Origin: Parelaphostrongylus tenuis
Lineage: Eukaryota; Nematoda; Chromadorea; Rhabditida; Metastrongylidae
Length of the DNA stretch: 64,000 nucleotides
Assembly: GCA_019055375.1 (NCBI GenBank)
Contig: JAHQIW010006935.1
Coordinates: forward strand, 19,551-83,550
Reading direction: 5' to 3'
Shown one piece after another: positions 12,271 to 23,887 of the stretch. How positions within the stretch are numbered: the first letter of the stretch is position 1; each line of letters starts with the position of its first letter. A model generated the notes under the pieces. It did no database searches. It was not told the DNA's origin and worked only from the letters and a program-made list of their open reading frames with translations. A program made the position numbers and the translations under genes.

Positions 12271-15200
12271 ACATACGTATACACACTAACACAAGAACAT
12301 TCTAGAGATGCGATCATGTGGATATGTTTGTGTCCAAGTCAGAGTGCACAGTTATTATTATGTTGTTGGTTGTGTCACCTCTATACATACGGACGAGGGT
12401 GGACACGGTATTGTATTGTTGAAGGTTGCATTGTTCGACCTTCTAAGTCGGTTGTCTATTCAATCGTCAGTTTGGTCCGGGTCCGATCCTTACATACCGA
12501 GAGCGCTATATATTATAAAGGGATCATGAAAAATTTGAGGAACTGCCAGCATTCCACCGATTTCGATGATTTTAAGGTCATACTAGGTTTTTAGATGGAG
12601 AGGAAATTGAAGCAAAAGTACTTTCAAAGGATAGCACGAATAATTGTGCATATTTCAAAATAGCAGGATATCAAACGGGAAGGAGGAAAATTCATCAAAG
12701 GTGTCATTTCGACATAGGTGGAATTCCATTCAGTATTTTTTATTTCTATTCACAACTGTTTTATTTCTGTCCGACAGGAAATGCTCCTGGTAACTAATTT
12801 GACAATCTTTCAAGTATCAGAAATCATAACAACTCTAATATTATTTGTATAATTTCCATATGATTTGATATCTTTATGAAATAATCATTTGGACTTGCTC
12901 CGGAAATACCATGATTCAGTTCTCTGGGGACCGAATCATTTACGTTGTATGTATTTGATTTTTATCTCTATTTTTGGATTTTGGCTGGGAGACTTTGTTA
13001 AATGAAATAAAGAACTCAAATGAATAGGAATGATTGCTTGCTTGGAAGCAAGTAATCAGAGAGCGACACCTATTTCGGGCATTGTGATCTGACATTGTCT
13101 AAAGTTTTTGATTTAGTCGAATAAATTACTGACACAAAGTTAAGCCTACCTATCCCCTTATTTTTTCCTTCTTCCTGTGAAATAATTTGCCAGTCTCCAT
13201 CATTTTCACCATATGTCTTTTTGTCATTGTCTGTATTACTTTGCTCCAGCATGGAATAATAATTGGGGTAAAGAGACGTTTGAGATGGTTATCGCTATTT
13301 CGAGCAATTTAGTAGTCTCGGTGCACATTAGTGGATGTCGAACGTACCTGATTTACTTTTACTGAGGTAATGTAAAGAAAATCTCTGTTCACATCTCAAG
13401 ACTTTAGAGTCAACAAATGTCTCTGCTTTACAAATAGTTGTTTGGGGAGTATTCGGTGTCAATTTCTTTGCTCATGGTTAAACCGCACAAAGAGTTGTGA
13501 TTGGCCGGTGTTTGCAGAACGGATCGGATATGAGCACGAAAGTCAATCGCACAGTGAGAATGCGAAGAGTTGGCGTACGTGGGAGCAGCATATATGAAGG
13601 AGAAGACTGGATGACCGGCTAGCATCGCTCACTTCATATGTACGACCCGGTAAACGGAACCGCTCCTATTCTTCATGAAAAGCATGAAAGTGCTTTGTAT
13701 CACGAAGTACTGCAAAGAATGTTTTGTGTGTGGAATTGTTTTATGAAGTGTGGAACATAACCGTATTTCTGTGATGTTCGATGGTTCTCATTGTTGGATT
13801 TCCGTGGTGGTAAATATTCATTCCAGTGGAATTAGTGGATGTGAAAGAACTTAGTGAAGTTATTCTTCGTACCAGAACTTAGATGGTTCAGAGAACATCG
13901 TTTGAAGAAACAGAGTAGTGGGGTAGAATTCATTCTACGTGATAACTATACTGTCGTGTGGTACTTACGATATAGCGGGAAGAATTAGCAGCCTAATCTA
14001 CCATTTGCAGAAATGTTTATAACTAAAGCCTAGTATGAAATATTTCTAATATTTAGGAGTGGTTTATTTTATCTAAAGTTTCCAGTTTTTGTTTTCAAAA
14101 TTTCTTAATATATTTCTAATATATAATTTAGTAATTCTACTACTCAATTTATTGATTAACCTAATATTTTAACTACTTATTCACTAATTTAATGTTTGGA
14201 GTAATATCTATTCAATATTTCTAGTATCTGATTTAGAAATTTTCAAAATAATGGAGTATTTTAAGGATTTCAAAGCACGAACATTGTATGAAAGTGGATG
14301 CATGCTGAATCGTCTTTCCTATTCTAACATTTCATAAACTTATAAACCCCTTTGGACATCCTTGACCTTCAGTTCATGCGTTGACGGAATATATACAGTG
14401 TTCCATGTAAATCTAATCTATGTTTACATGGGCCAGTGTAAGCTGCATTTATCTCCAGTGAAAGCCTGCATCTATTCCAATTGTTTTATGCCATTCATCT
14501 GTGACAAATTTTCTTTAACTCTGATGGCTTATTTTTCCGTTAATCATCTAGACATCATGTCAGAAAATGAACTGTACACTCTACAATTTACTTTTTTTTG
14601 ATTGTGTACTGAAACAGTATAGGTCGAATTATCTCCTAGAGAACCATTATTTAGTATTGACTATCTCGGAGTTTGATTCACTACTGAAGATACTAACTCA
14701 TAGGAGCCAGTGAAAATTTGCCTCTCTAGCTTCTTTCTTAACATTTTCTACCGAGGGCAATGTTTAGTGAGTCATCAAACATCATTCAATGACTAAAGCT
14801 GTTCTTTGTTGTTGCTTTCCAGCTTTCCAATACGAGTAGTAAATACTTTTAGAGAAGTTATTCATCGTAAAATATTGATACTAAACATTTGAACTTTTTT
14901 CATATTCAATATTTGAACATAGATTGAATCTAATGTGTTGTGTGATGAAATCGGCATGTGTAGTCATTGCGCTATAACGTGCAGAGGGCGCATCTCGCAG
15001 AGTACATGTGAGGAAGGTGAAGGTGCTAGAAAGCACTTCTCACCTTTCAGCGTGTATTGTACATCGTACCTGAACAAATACGCACACAGACTCAAAGAGA
15101 AAACGATACGAAGCGACGCAGTCTTCAGGGATCGGCGACTGCCGGTCGTCCTCACTTGAAAATATTTTCTGTCTCCGTTGTGACACTTGTAAAAGTTCAC

Positions 15201-15420
15201 CGAACTACGGCATTAAGCAAGGTCTGAATTGTCCCTAAAAGTGACAGTTTCAGCTAGTCGAAGTTCCAACGATGGAGTTTCTTACTCAGCAGAGAAGCAT
15301 AAAAATATCATGATTCGAAGTTCACAGATGAAACCTTTAGTTAGCAACCGTGAAATCATTCTGTCAGTGCGTTCGTCCATAAAAGCTCACAAAATGGCTG
15401 TAATCTGAATGATTTGTTTT

Positions 15421-16108
15421 CAGATGTCATTCGAACTGGCGGCACTTCTTTCGTTTATCTCGTTTTCTTCTAACCGTCCTCCTGGAGGCCTCCTTCGGGA
15501 CCGTTCCCGTCTTCTCGAAGGGCACTTTAATATTCATCATGTTCGCTTGTTGTGCTCAGTATATGGCCGAGCCCTCAGTGTTTATTATACGACTGATATT
15601 TCTCTGAGTCTCGACTGGATCCGAAGGTTCAAGAGTCAAGAATGTCTTGGTGTTGATAATGCCGTTCCATCTTTATAACATATTCTATCTTGAGAAGCTG
15701 TCCTCAGTTTTTCGGTGTGATTACGGTAGCTATACGTGTTTTGCATAGTAGAAAGCTGAAGGAGATTTTTTATACTGGATACTTGAGCGTTTAGATGGGA
15801 TCCAACGACTCCGCTGGTGGTCTTTTTAGAGACCCTAATACCTCGTGAACTTCCCGTTACTTTTTGGTCAGTTCTTCTCCGTGGTCATTTATGTTCATCT
15901 CAAGGTTTCGCTATGGGTGTCCGTATGTTTTTCTCAATCGGTCATCTATTTGTCTTTAACCCACACCTCCGATAATTGTAGTACTTCCCAGCTAATCCAT
16001 AATTACATTGAAAAAGATTGCTTCGTTTGGCTCTGCGGGCATTATTCTGATTTTCGGTATAATACTTATGTATACTACTGTTTTTATCACCTTGCTTATG
16101 ATGCAGGA
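15421..16108 (+). pseudogene. Possible decayed multi-exon membrane-protein relic
   Basis: After a TTGTTTTCAG acceptor-like site, one frame reads a hydrophobic segment (about 60 codons, including FFRLSRFLLTVLLEASF and GTLIFIMFACCAQYM) to a TGA at about 15606. It then continues open past the stop (GSRVKNVLVLIMPFHLYNIF). About 250 bp on, another frame gives a second hydrophobic run (ASFGSAGIILIFGIILMYTT). The segments look like transmembrane helices broken by stops and frame changes. No family could be named, and AT-rich DNA can mimic hydrophobic helices, so this is only a candidate. Confidence 0.2.
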
Positions 16109-17645
16109 AATTTTTTTCTTTCTAAGAGGAAACTAAACTAGTACTAAAAATTGATGTCTGACATTGATAAGTGAATTGTAAAACGGTAGACGCTGTACTG
16201 CGGCGACTCACTACTTCAAATAAGCCGTAGTACTGTAATCTCAAGACCTTGGTTGGGCATTGGATTTTTTACCACGAAACTAAGACGAATTGATCCTGAA
16301 ATAACTATGATTGTGATTTAGCTCATACCAGAGATTTCTGCCTAGCTGTTAGAAGGATAGACCTGCTCGGAGTACTCTGATGTAGTTTGAGGCTTTGTAG
16401 TTGCTTATTGATGTGTCCTGATGCCAGGGATCAGTTTGCTTCATATCTAGTGGCATCATGAATTGAGGAGAAAGTAAGTAGTATTAGTTGAATTTTTTTT
16501 CAGGAATTTCTTCGTCATGAAAGCAGATTAGGAATGTTATTTTGAAGTGATATTGATCTGAGCTTTTGAGTTATTTAGGTAATGCCATCTTGTCTCTATC
16601 GAAATACCATAGTTTCGAGACATTATATTTTTTAGGGGACTTTTAAAAATATTCGTTCAAGTTATTTCAAAGTTTACTTCACAAAAACTACTTTGTCTTC
16701 CTGTTTGCCTGCGGCATTTGGACTAGTAGCTTTTGTCACTTTGTACGTAATTTGATTTGAAACGGTGTAAATGAAAGAGTAACTAACTTCGACTCAAGCT
16801 CTTCAGCGTTAATTAGTTTACGAACTTGGATAGTATCAACCATGAAGAATCAGAAATATCGGTTGAAGACACTTTTTGAGCGTTCAGATTTACGAATCCT
16901 TTAGCGTAGACATGTTTAGGCTATTATTTAGAGAATCGCGGCATGAAGTACACCTCACTGAATCCATTTGAGTTCATGCATAAAAAGTAATACCGATAAA
17001 CTAAATGTCAAGAAAAACGTTTCAGTGACACGCACTCAACATAGTGTGCTTTAGAATAAATCAGGATTAGATAAAGTTTCATAAGTGTGATGAGAAAATA
17101 AATGTTCCGAGTCAGTCTTCATTATCGTTGGAATACTTATTTCTAATGTTGTAATTGTGGACCATGCAATTTGCCTCTCATTTGTATAGGCAGGATGGTA
17201 GACCTGGTCACGAGATTGTACGGAAAATCATATCCATAGAAGTGACATTTTTTGAGCACTGAGCTCCATACGCTCAGTTATGTTTTACATGATATAAAGT
17301 TTTATTTTGGCGCTAATATACATGAAGATTAGAAAGTTCGTGAGCACAATGATCTGTGTTCTGTACATTTTGAAAAAGTAAAGCTGTTCCTATCTTAGTA
17401 TTGTCTGCAAATTTGCCTTTATTGATAGACTAGACTATTTGGCTCTTTCGTACATGAAATTCTATATATGCATGTTTATGTACGCGCATATAGGTGTATA
17501 CATGTACATGCCGGCTGTGTCCATATTGTCGGTCACAGTCTGGATAAACAGATTTATATATACAGATCTTTTCAGAGCTATTCTACTGAAATATGGTGTA
17601 GTAATGCAAATCTACAATCTCAAAAAAGACATCAATAAATTGAAG

Positions 17646-17716
17646 TCTCGTGCCGCGTAGTGGTTGAAGCAAATTTGTAATAATTGTGTGGTCTTTGGTT
17701 CTATCCCACTCCCTGC
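17646..17716 (+). pseudogene. tRNA-like pseudogene or SINE head
   Basis: An A-box-like stretch (TGCCGCGTAGTGGTTGAAGC) is followed about 30 nt later by a B-box-like GGTTCTATCCC. The expected stems are mostly lost. It is read as a tRNA-derived relic, with no sign of a functional tRNA. Confidence 0.35.
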
Positions 17717-18118
17717 TCTATGCAATTTTTTTGCCCTAATTTAGTTGGTGACTTGGTGTCAGACTTCTCGGGAATAATGAAAACACTGACTTGATATGTA
17801 AACCCTCGCAAATCGTTGTAGATGCCAAATAGTCAATCATTTCTGCGATGTTAATGGAGTTGAATGGATAGTGCATTTCTAGAGGTTTGATTGATGTCAA
17901 GCGCTTCAGTGTTCCTATTAATGAGTTATCTTGCAAAATTCAAGATCATTTGTAAGAACAGAATATCTTTTCATTTCAAGTGCTTTTTTTACTTTTTTTT
18001 GTAAAATTATTGAGAGCTTCCTCTATCAGAGCTCTCCTTTAATTATTTATTTTTATTACTCTTATTTTTTATTTTTTTTATTTCAGTTCACATGAAAGCA
18101 TAATAATCTTGTATTTAG

Positions 18119-21100
18119 TTGATTATTCGCTTATACACTTTTGAAGAAACTGCCAGTGAAGCGAAACTTGTTTCAAAGTGCCTGAAATATGCTACTCGGC
18201 GATTCGATGAACAGGGAATTATGCTACTTAGGGGACAAAATGGAGCTCATAACAGTATTTTAGGTGATAATCCAAAACGAATTCGAGAGGATTTTGTAGA
18301 AGTGGATGTGGACGTTATTGACATACCACCAGGTAAGTTTTTTCTGAAGTTCTACTGTAGCGTTAAAAGAAGAATGGATCACCACTGATAAAACGCTTGT
18401 AAATCTTCTGCGATCCACTGCAGGTCGATGGCGAGTGGTAACGTCTCATGTGCCTGAGCGTCGTTTCATGATTGTCAAATTTGCGACAAATAATGAAATA
18501 TCGGTGAGATCTTCTTTACTGATAAAATCCGGAGAATCTAGTAGCTTATGGATGTTGTCTTTTACACTTTCTAGATTGAGTTGTTGGATGTTCCTTTTTT
18601 CACTCTTCTTTTTGTCATGTTAACCTTGATTTTCCAATTTTCATTTACAGGAGGCTCGAAAACTCATCTCTACAAGTGAAAATGATGGTGCTCGTAAACG
18701 AAAAAAAGAAGTAGATGACCAAGGTTATTTAATAGTATGGTCTTCGTGCCAGAAATGTAACAGTGGTTCTTAATTTCTTCCAATAATGTATCATGTGATA
18801 TTTTGCAGGTTTCACATATTTGTGGTCATCAAAGGTGAAAGTACGACCTGGTTTGAATGTTTTCGACGAAAAAGGCAACGAACTGGAATGGGATTATGAG
18901 CATGACACTCGGTGAGACTGAGTTGTGCTCAGAGATTGTTTTGAGAGTGCTACTTTGAAATTTAATTTCAAAGAAAAAAATTCGAAATTAAACTTTAACC
19001 AAAAAATGAAAGCTTTTCCTTTCAGAGCTGGATCATTGGGTGCTCTCTGGTGTAATTCGAATTTTAGAACAACCTCTTTCTATGTTTTACTTTGCTGTAG
19101 TGTATATTCAGGCCATGACAGACACTATTTCTTTGATTTTTGCCCCCTAACGATCGACAACTGTCTCCAGTGAAGTAGTCTTTGATTTCCATTAGCTACG
19201 TTTTAATGGTCTGTTGGTACTTAGAAATGCAAAATTTTTGCAATAAATTAGAGAAGTGTATTAACAGAATTTGAAATAACAGATGACATACGGATTTCGC
19301 TCTACCACAAATATCTTTACGAATAGGAAAAGGTTCCAGTAAATGTGTTAGTGTCTTTATATGTTTGAAAAGAACACGTGTGGCCCAGTGGTTAGAGGAG
19401 TTCTACAGTGGCAAGGAGTTCTGATTTTCATTCTATAAATGAGTTAAACCACACGCACTAGGCCTCGTGTAGGCAAATTAGTTCACGACTAATTTAGGCA
19501 GACAAAAAACATGCAGCGGTATACTTTAGTATTGAAATTTCCAGTAAAGATCTTAAGCATTCTTATGCCGTGTTTCCAGATTTTATGATGTTGATGATCC
19601 AAACATTTTCCAAAATAAGCGCGATAAGCTACCGGATTACACTTATTCAGGAGCGCCTCAAGCAAAAGTTGTCAAGGTAAGTGTTATTTGAAGGTGATCT
19701 TTTCTGACTTCAACCCTCTTAACTACTTAGACGCATTTGAATTGCACGCACCTAGATAGCCCTACTAAATATGAATCGGTCGTATATCTCTACCAAGAGT
19801 TTAGACTTGATTTCAATAAATTCTGAAATTCACCATCCTAATTAAATCGTAAAGTTATCGGATTAACGAGACATGTATTCAGCACTTTTACGCTTTTCTT
19901 CGTCAATATCTCAATTTGTCGCTAAGCTTAGACGTCGTCATTACAAATATTTACTGTAACTATTGTTTTTGCGGTTTCCCCTCATCACGAAACTTTTATG
20001 ATACGAGTGCAGTGCCCTCAGCAGCTGTTTTTTTTTTCTTAATCTCGCAATGTTGATCATCGTAGGTGTCGTATCGAATTGAATTGAGTAGAGTAGAGCT
20101 TTGCATGGATGAAATAGCGTCCTCAGCACTGAAGTCATCCAGAATCTTAGAGGGAGCCTAATTCTAAAATGATTTTGAAGATATCAAAACCCACACAAAC
20201 GATAGGTATGATACATAATTGCAACATCTTATCCTATGCTTATCGATGAATTAAGGTACTTATATCCATTAAGCGGTCCAATCAAAATGGAGACTGAATG
20301 TTTTTTTTCCTTTAATCATCCTCTTCTATTTTTTAACACTTAAGGTTCCAGTTGAGTTGATCTGCACGTAAATGTTGCCATAATGATGACATCTTTATAC
20401 TTTGAATCAACATATCTTTCTTGCGCTGTGAACTTTATTGGTTTAAGTAAAAAGTTCTAAAATGCGTCAATTTCTGCTTACAGAATAAAAGCACTTTTGT
20501 TTTTACATGATTAATTCCTATTTTCTGGAGCCCATCAAATATATTCAATGCACTTTTTTTCGTGGAGACTCGCATTTCGAGAATGAAAGCGATTGAGCAA
20601 GAGATATTTCGTCCATTAGAACACAATGATGTCTCCAGTGTATTATTAATGTTCATGACGCTTGGGATTCCGTATGAAAATTTGGGAATTCAAATCTTGT
20701 TTTTTTTTCTCAGGAAAACTTCTATTTCAAAAGGGCTTAAAAATCAAATAGCAGTCTCAAGAAATCTTACTGTTTACTCTAGAAAGCCCGAGTCAGATCT
20801 AGCAGTTTCATCTGTCTCAATTATATGTTTCACTTTTTGAGTATTTAACTTTTAGCAAAATCATCAGCATTTTGTGAAAAGCCAGTTTTGGAACCTGAAT
20901 GATAAATTGGGTCTTATATGACTACATATCAATTGGTCATACTAAGATCATATATCAGTTCACTGTTATATGCACTATGTACCCTATGGAGGAGTTCGTG
21001 CTAGTTATCCGTAATGAGTGTAGAAGATTAAAAGAACAAAACGGCTCTGAAGAAGGCGATACCACCGTAACGTCAGCCATTATTTTATTGCAGTGAGTGA

Positions 21101-22262
21101 TTCGATAGATTCCAATATTGACAAGCTCGCTTCTGCTCATCAAGAATTTCACTGAATTATTCCTTCTATTGTGACGTTGATGGATAGTCGCTTTTGAGAA
21201 GCTTCGACATCGTCCTCAGAATCGTAAAGGATGATATATCAAATTCTTTGTTTGTCCATCTATTTTTCATTCTATTGTTCGCAAAGTCGCGCCTTTTATA
21301 TTCAACAAGAGACTTCTTGAATATTCTGCAGTGCAATACAGCATGATGTAGTGCTCTCAGAAGCTGAGTTAACTTACCGTCAAAGTCGTCTTATAGGCAG
21401 GGAAAGTTTTTAGTATCATTGTTTAATTTCTGTTCAATCAATAACAACGAACAAAACTGAGTAGTATATTCGTCATTGTGGTATTTGGAAGACTAAAAGC
21501 ATAGTGTCAACATACGACTTTTGCGATCTAACATCTGTTAAACACAGCATTCCGACATTTGTTGAAGATCAATGGTTCATTTGGGAATCGTCGAGTTCTC
21601 ATTGGATCATTAAAAACTCTTTTGAACTCATTTAATCTCCTTTATTTTTTCTTCATTTCTTTTTGGGGTTGTCATAAATTCACAACGTAATTAATTTTTA
21701 GGGACGTGGTGCGAAAAAAGGATCGCTTTTATATAGTGGCAGTGGTAATACGCTAGCCTCTGATGAATTAGATCTTTCAGAAGTGTAAGTTGTATGTTAT
21801 GATTGAGTATTTGTGTACTTTGAGATCACTTCAGCAACCATGAAGGAATCGATCGCCGCTTAGAAATTAGGAAAATTTTTTGGTTCAGAATCTCGTAGTT
21901 CTTGTAAACTTGCGCTTTATGTTCCTAAATTAATCTATAATTAGATGATAGCTTATTATATCGACGGTCATAATTTCTTTTTTGATGGATATTATGGTGA
22001 TGAATAGTGCAATTCGATTATGCGAAAACAACATTTTGTAACCCTGAATTTGTTTCTCATTATCGATCGCAAGAATCTTTGATCAGTAATTCACAAACGC
22101 TTCAGAAGGCGCCGTCGCTTAGCTTCTCGTCTTGCTATATGTGGTGATGACGATGAAGAGGAGGAGGAGGATGAAGTATGGAACGAGCGGACAGCATCTC
22201 CAACACCGCAACCTTGGGATCGTCCAAAAGGCCGGCTAGCTAATCGAGTCACGCGAGAGTGA
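18119..22262 (+). CDS. Conserved-looking acidic protein, multi-exon gene (main body)
   Basis: This is the only convincing host gene. Exons: 18119 or 18147-18332, 18424-18503, 18651-18723, 18809-18911, 19580-19676, 21702-21784 and 22106-22262 (TGA at 22260). Introns are 91, 147, 85, 668, 2025 and 321 bp, all GT-AG, with donors GTAAGT or GTGAGA (one GTTATT) and acceptors such as TTTGCAG and TTTCCAG. Every junction keeps frame. The body encodes about 258 residues: an N-terminal ASEAKLVSKCLKYATRRF segment, then IPPGRWRVV followed by ERRFMIVKFATNNEIS, a basic ARKRKKE cluster, an aromatic stretch (YLWSSKVKVRPGLNVFDEKG), YDVDDPNIF, a GRGAKKG linker, RRRRLASR, and an acidic DDDEEEEDEVW near the end. 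There is no signal peptide or membrane segment. Composition suggests a nuclear, possibly RNA-linked protein. The FMIVKFAT stretch distantly recalls NCBP3, too weakly for a name. An earlier acceptor at 18118 would add nine codons in the same frame but breaks phase with the 8766 exon. Confidence 0.8.
19379..19440 (+). pseudogene. A-box-only tRNA-like fragment
   Basis: GTGTGGCCCAGTGGTTAGAGG is a close match to a tRNA A box, but no clear B box follows. It lies in the 668-bp intron of the host gene. Probably a worn SINE head; chance is possible. Confidence 0.25.
20540..20840 (+). repeat. Dispersed repeat Q, copy 2
   Basis: This copy lies inside the 2025-bp intron of the host gene and matches the minus strand of 7560-7850, best over the block translating as RISRMKAIEQEIFRPLE. 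The frame stays open for about 90 codons but has no splice signals tying it to the host gene. Confidence 0.55.
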
Positions 22263-22307
22263 GCCGTGCTCGAGTTATTGTATGATGAGTATCTTCTTTT
22301 GTTTAGC

Positions 22308-23375
22308 CGCTCCGAGGTGTTATTGATATTATTTATTAAATATCATTGAAGCATATAACAATACAGCTAATAATGCAGCATGACTATTACAACAGTCGTG
22401 ATGGCTTACGTTTTGGCAAGGTTCTCCATCTTCAAAGCCTGGAAAGGTCAAATTGATTCGTAAATTATTAATGCAAAGGCCTTCATAACCCAGCAGAAAA
22501 ACGTAAGAAATAAATTTTTGGGTCGCATACGAAAAAATTTCTTTTAAAAAACACTCACGGCTTAGATGTTTTGGTCCTTCAACTAATCACTGAAACCTAC
22601 CACTTGGAGTATGTGCTTATGTGAGACTGTGCCTGGCTCAGGCCGGGAATATTAGCCTGAGGTATGGTGCAAGGCCACGCGTTAATATGAGGCTCTCCTC
22701 TTTGTGGTTCATTTTTTGGGCCTTTGCTATGTATCCAAAAGGCTTCCAAAGTTTTACGCGTAGATGTTTTTGATTCCTGTGCAAGGACCGTGAATTTAAC
22801 GTCAAAATCTGCTCCTCTATGCTTTTGTTCCTTATGCTTGTCTAGTGGGGTGTCTGGGTCGGAGTTACGTTTTGACGTTGAATTCACGGTCCTTGCACAG
22901 GAATCAAAAACATCTACGCGTAAAACTTTGGGATCCTTTTGAATACATAGCAAAGGCCCAAACATGAACAGCAAAGAGGAGTGCCTCATATTAATGCGTG
23001 ACCTTGCACCATACCTCAGGTTAATATTCCCGGCCTAAGCCAGGCACATTCTCACATAAGCACAGACTCTAAGTGGCAGGTCTTCAATGATTAGTTGAAA
23101 GACCAAAACATCGAAGCGGTGACAGTTTTTAAAATGAGGTTTTCTCCTATGCGACCCGAAAATTCATTTCTTACATTTTCTGCTGAGGTTATGAAAGCCT
23201 TTGATTTAATAATTTACGAATCAATATGACATTTTCAGGCTCTGAAGATGACGAACCTTGCCGAAACATAAGCCATCACAACTATTGCAATATTCATGCT
23301 GCTTTATCAACTGTTTTGTGATATGCTTCGCTGATATCCAATAAATAATATCAATAAAACCTCGGAGCGGTTATA
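22308..23375. mobile_element. 1.07-kb near-perfect foldback (hairpin) MITE
   Basis: The left end (CCGCTCCGAGGTGTTATTGA) returns inverted at the right end (TCAATAAAACCTCGGAGCGG). Pairing continues almost to the centre at about 22840, so each arm is about 510 bp with few differences. Internal blocks such as TACGCGTAAAACTTTGG and its inverse occur on both sides. No transposase is present. It begins about 46 bp after the host stop codon. Candidate poly(A) signals lie inside it: TATTAAA near 22333, AATAAA near 22508, and AATAAA pairs near 23343 and 23354. No clear target duplication was found, so the superfamily is unknown. Confidence 0.85.
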
Positions 23376-23839
23376 ACAGAAGAAGAGACTCTTTATTCAA
23401 ACTATGCCGAGGTTAATAGATAGTCGGTCTGGGATTTATTGTATGATGTACGGGAACACCGAATACATCTGTTTGTTTTGGTAAACTGGCATTACTAATT
23501 GTTGTAACGTGCACAAAGTTGTGAAATTCTTTGTTTTTATCATGTGCACTTTCATCAGCCGTCATTTTATTGTTCCAACATAAATATGTAATCTTGTACT
23601 TTTCTGAGTTTGGTTCAGATTTTTTTCGCCGTTGAAAATTACAAGCTGGGTGTTCCTGAGTATTTTACGGTGATGGGACTTTATTGAAATACGTCGCTAA
23701 AATTACTTTTCTTCAAGATCTCCTTTTGTGTCAGTATCCAAGCTTATGGCTTAAGCCTTATAGATCTTTCTAAATTGATATTCTGCTACGTGCAATCACA
23801 GCGTGGTTGGCGAACACTAAAATCGTATTATTACCTTCG

Positions 23840-23846
23840 ATATACA

Positions 23847-23886
<40 letters not shown>
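23840..23886. repeat. TA dinucleotide microsatellite
   Basis: About 19 alternating TA units flanked by ATATACATATATG and ATGTG. Confidence 0.9.

Positions 23887-23887
<1 letters not shown>

Larger units (their letters stand above)
8914..18118 (+). other. Giant putative first intron or intergenic region
   Basis: About 9.2 kb without a supportable host exon. It contains the long CA microsatellite at 12.1 kb, a possible membrane-protein relic at 15.4-16.1 kb and a tRNA-like head at 17.65 kb. If the 8766 exon is wrongly joined, this is intergenic DNA and the real 5' exon may be hidden here. Confidence 0.45.

Noticed and set aside
12018..12594. Long frames reading THTHT or VCVCV
   Set aside because: They are translations of the CA microsatellite.
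22597..22989. 130-codon frame in the 22-kb palindrome, with a mirror-image frame on the other strand
   Set aside because: The palindrome makes the same peptide (VLRVDVFDSCARTVN) appear on both strands; no family and no independent support.
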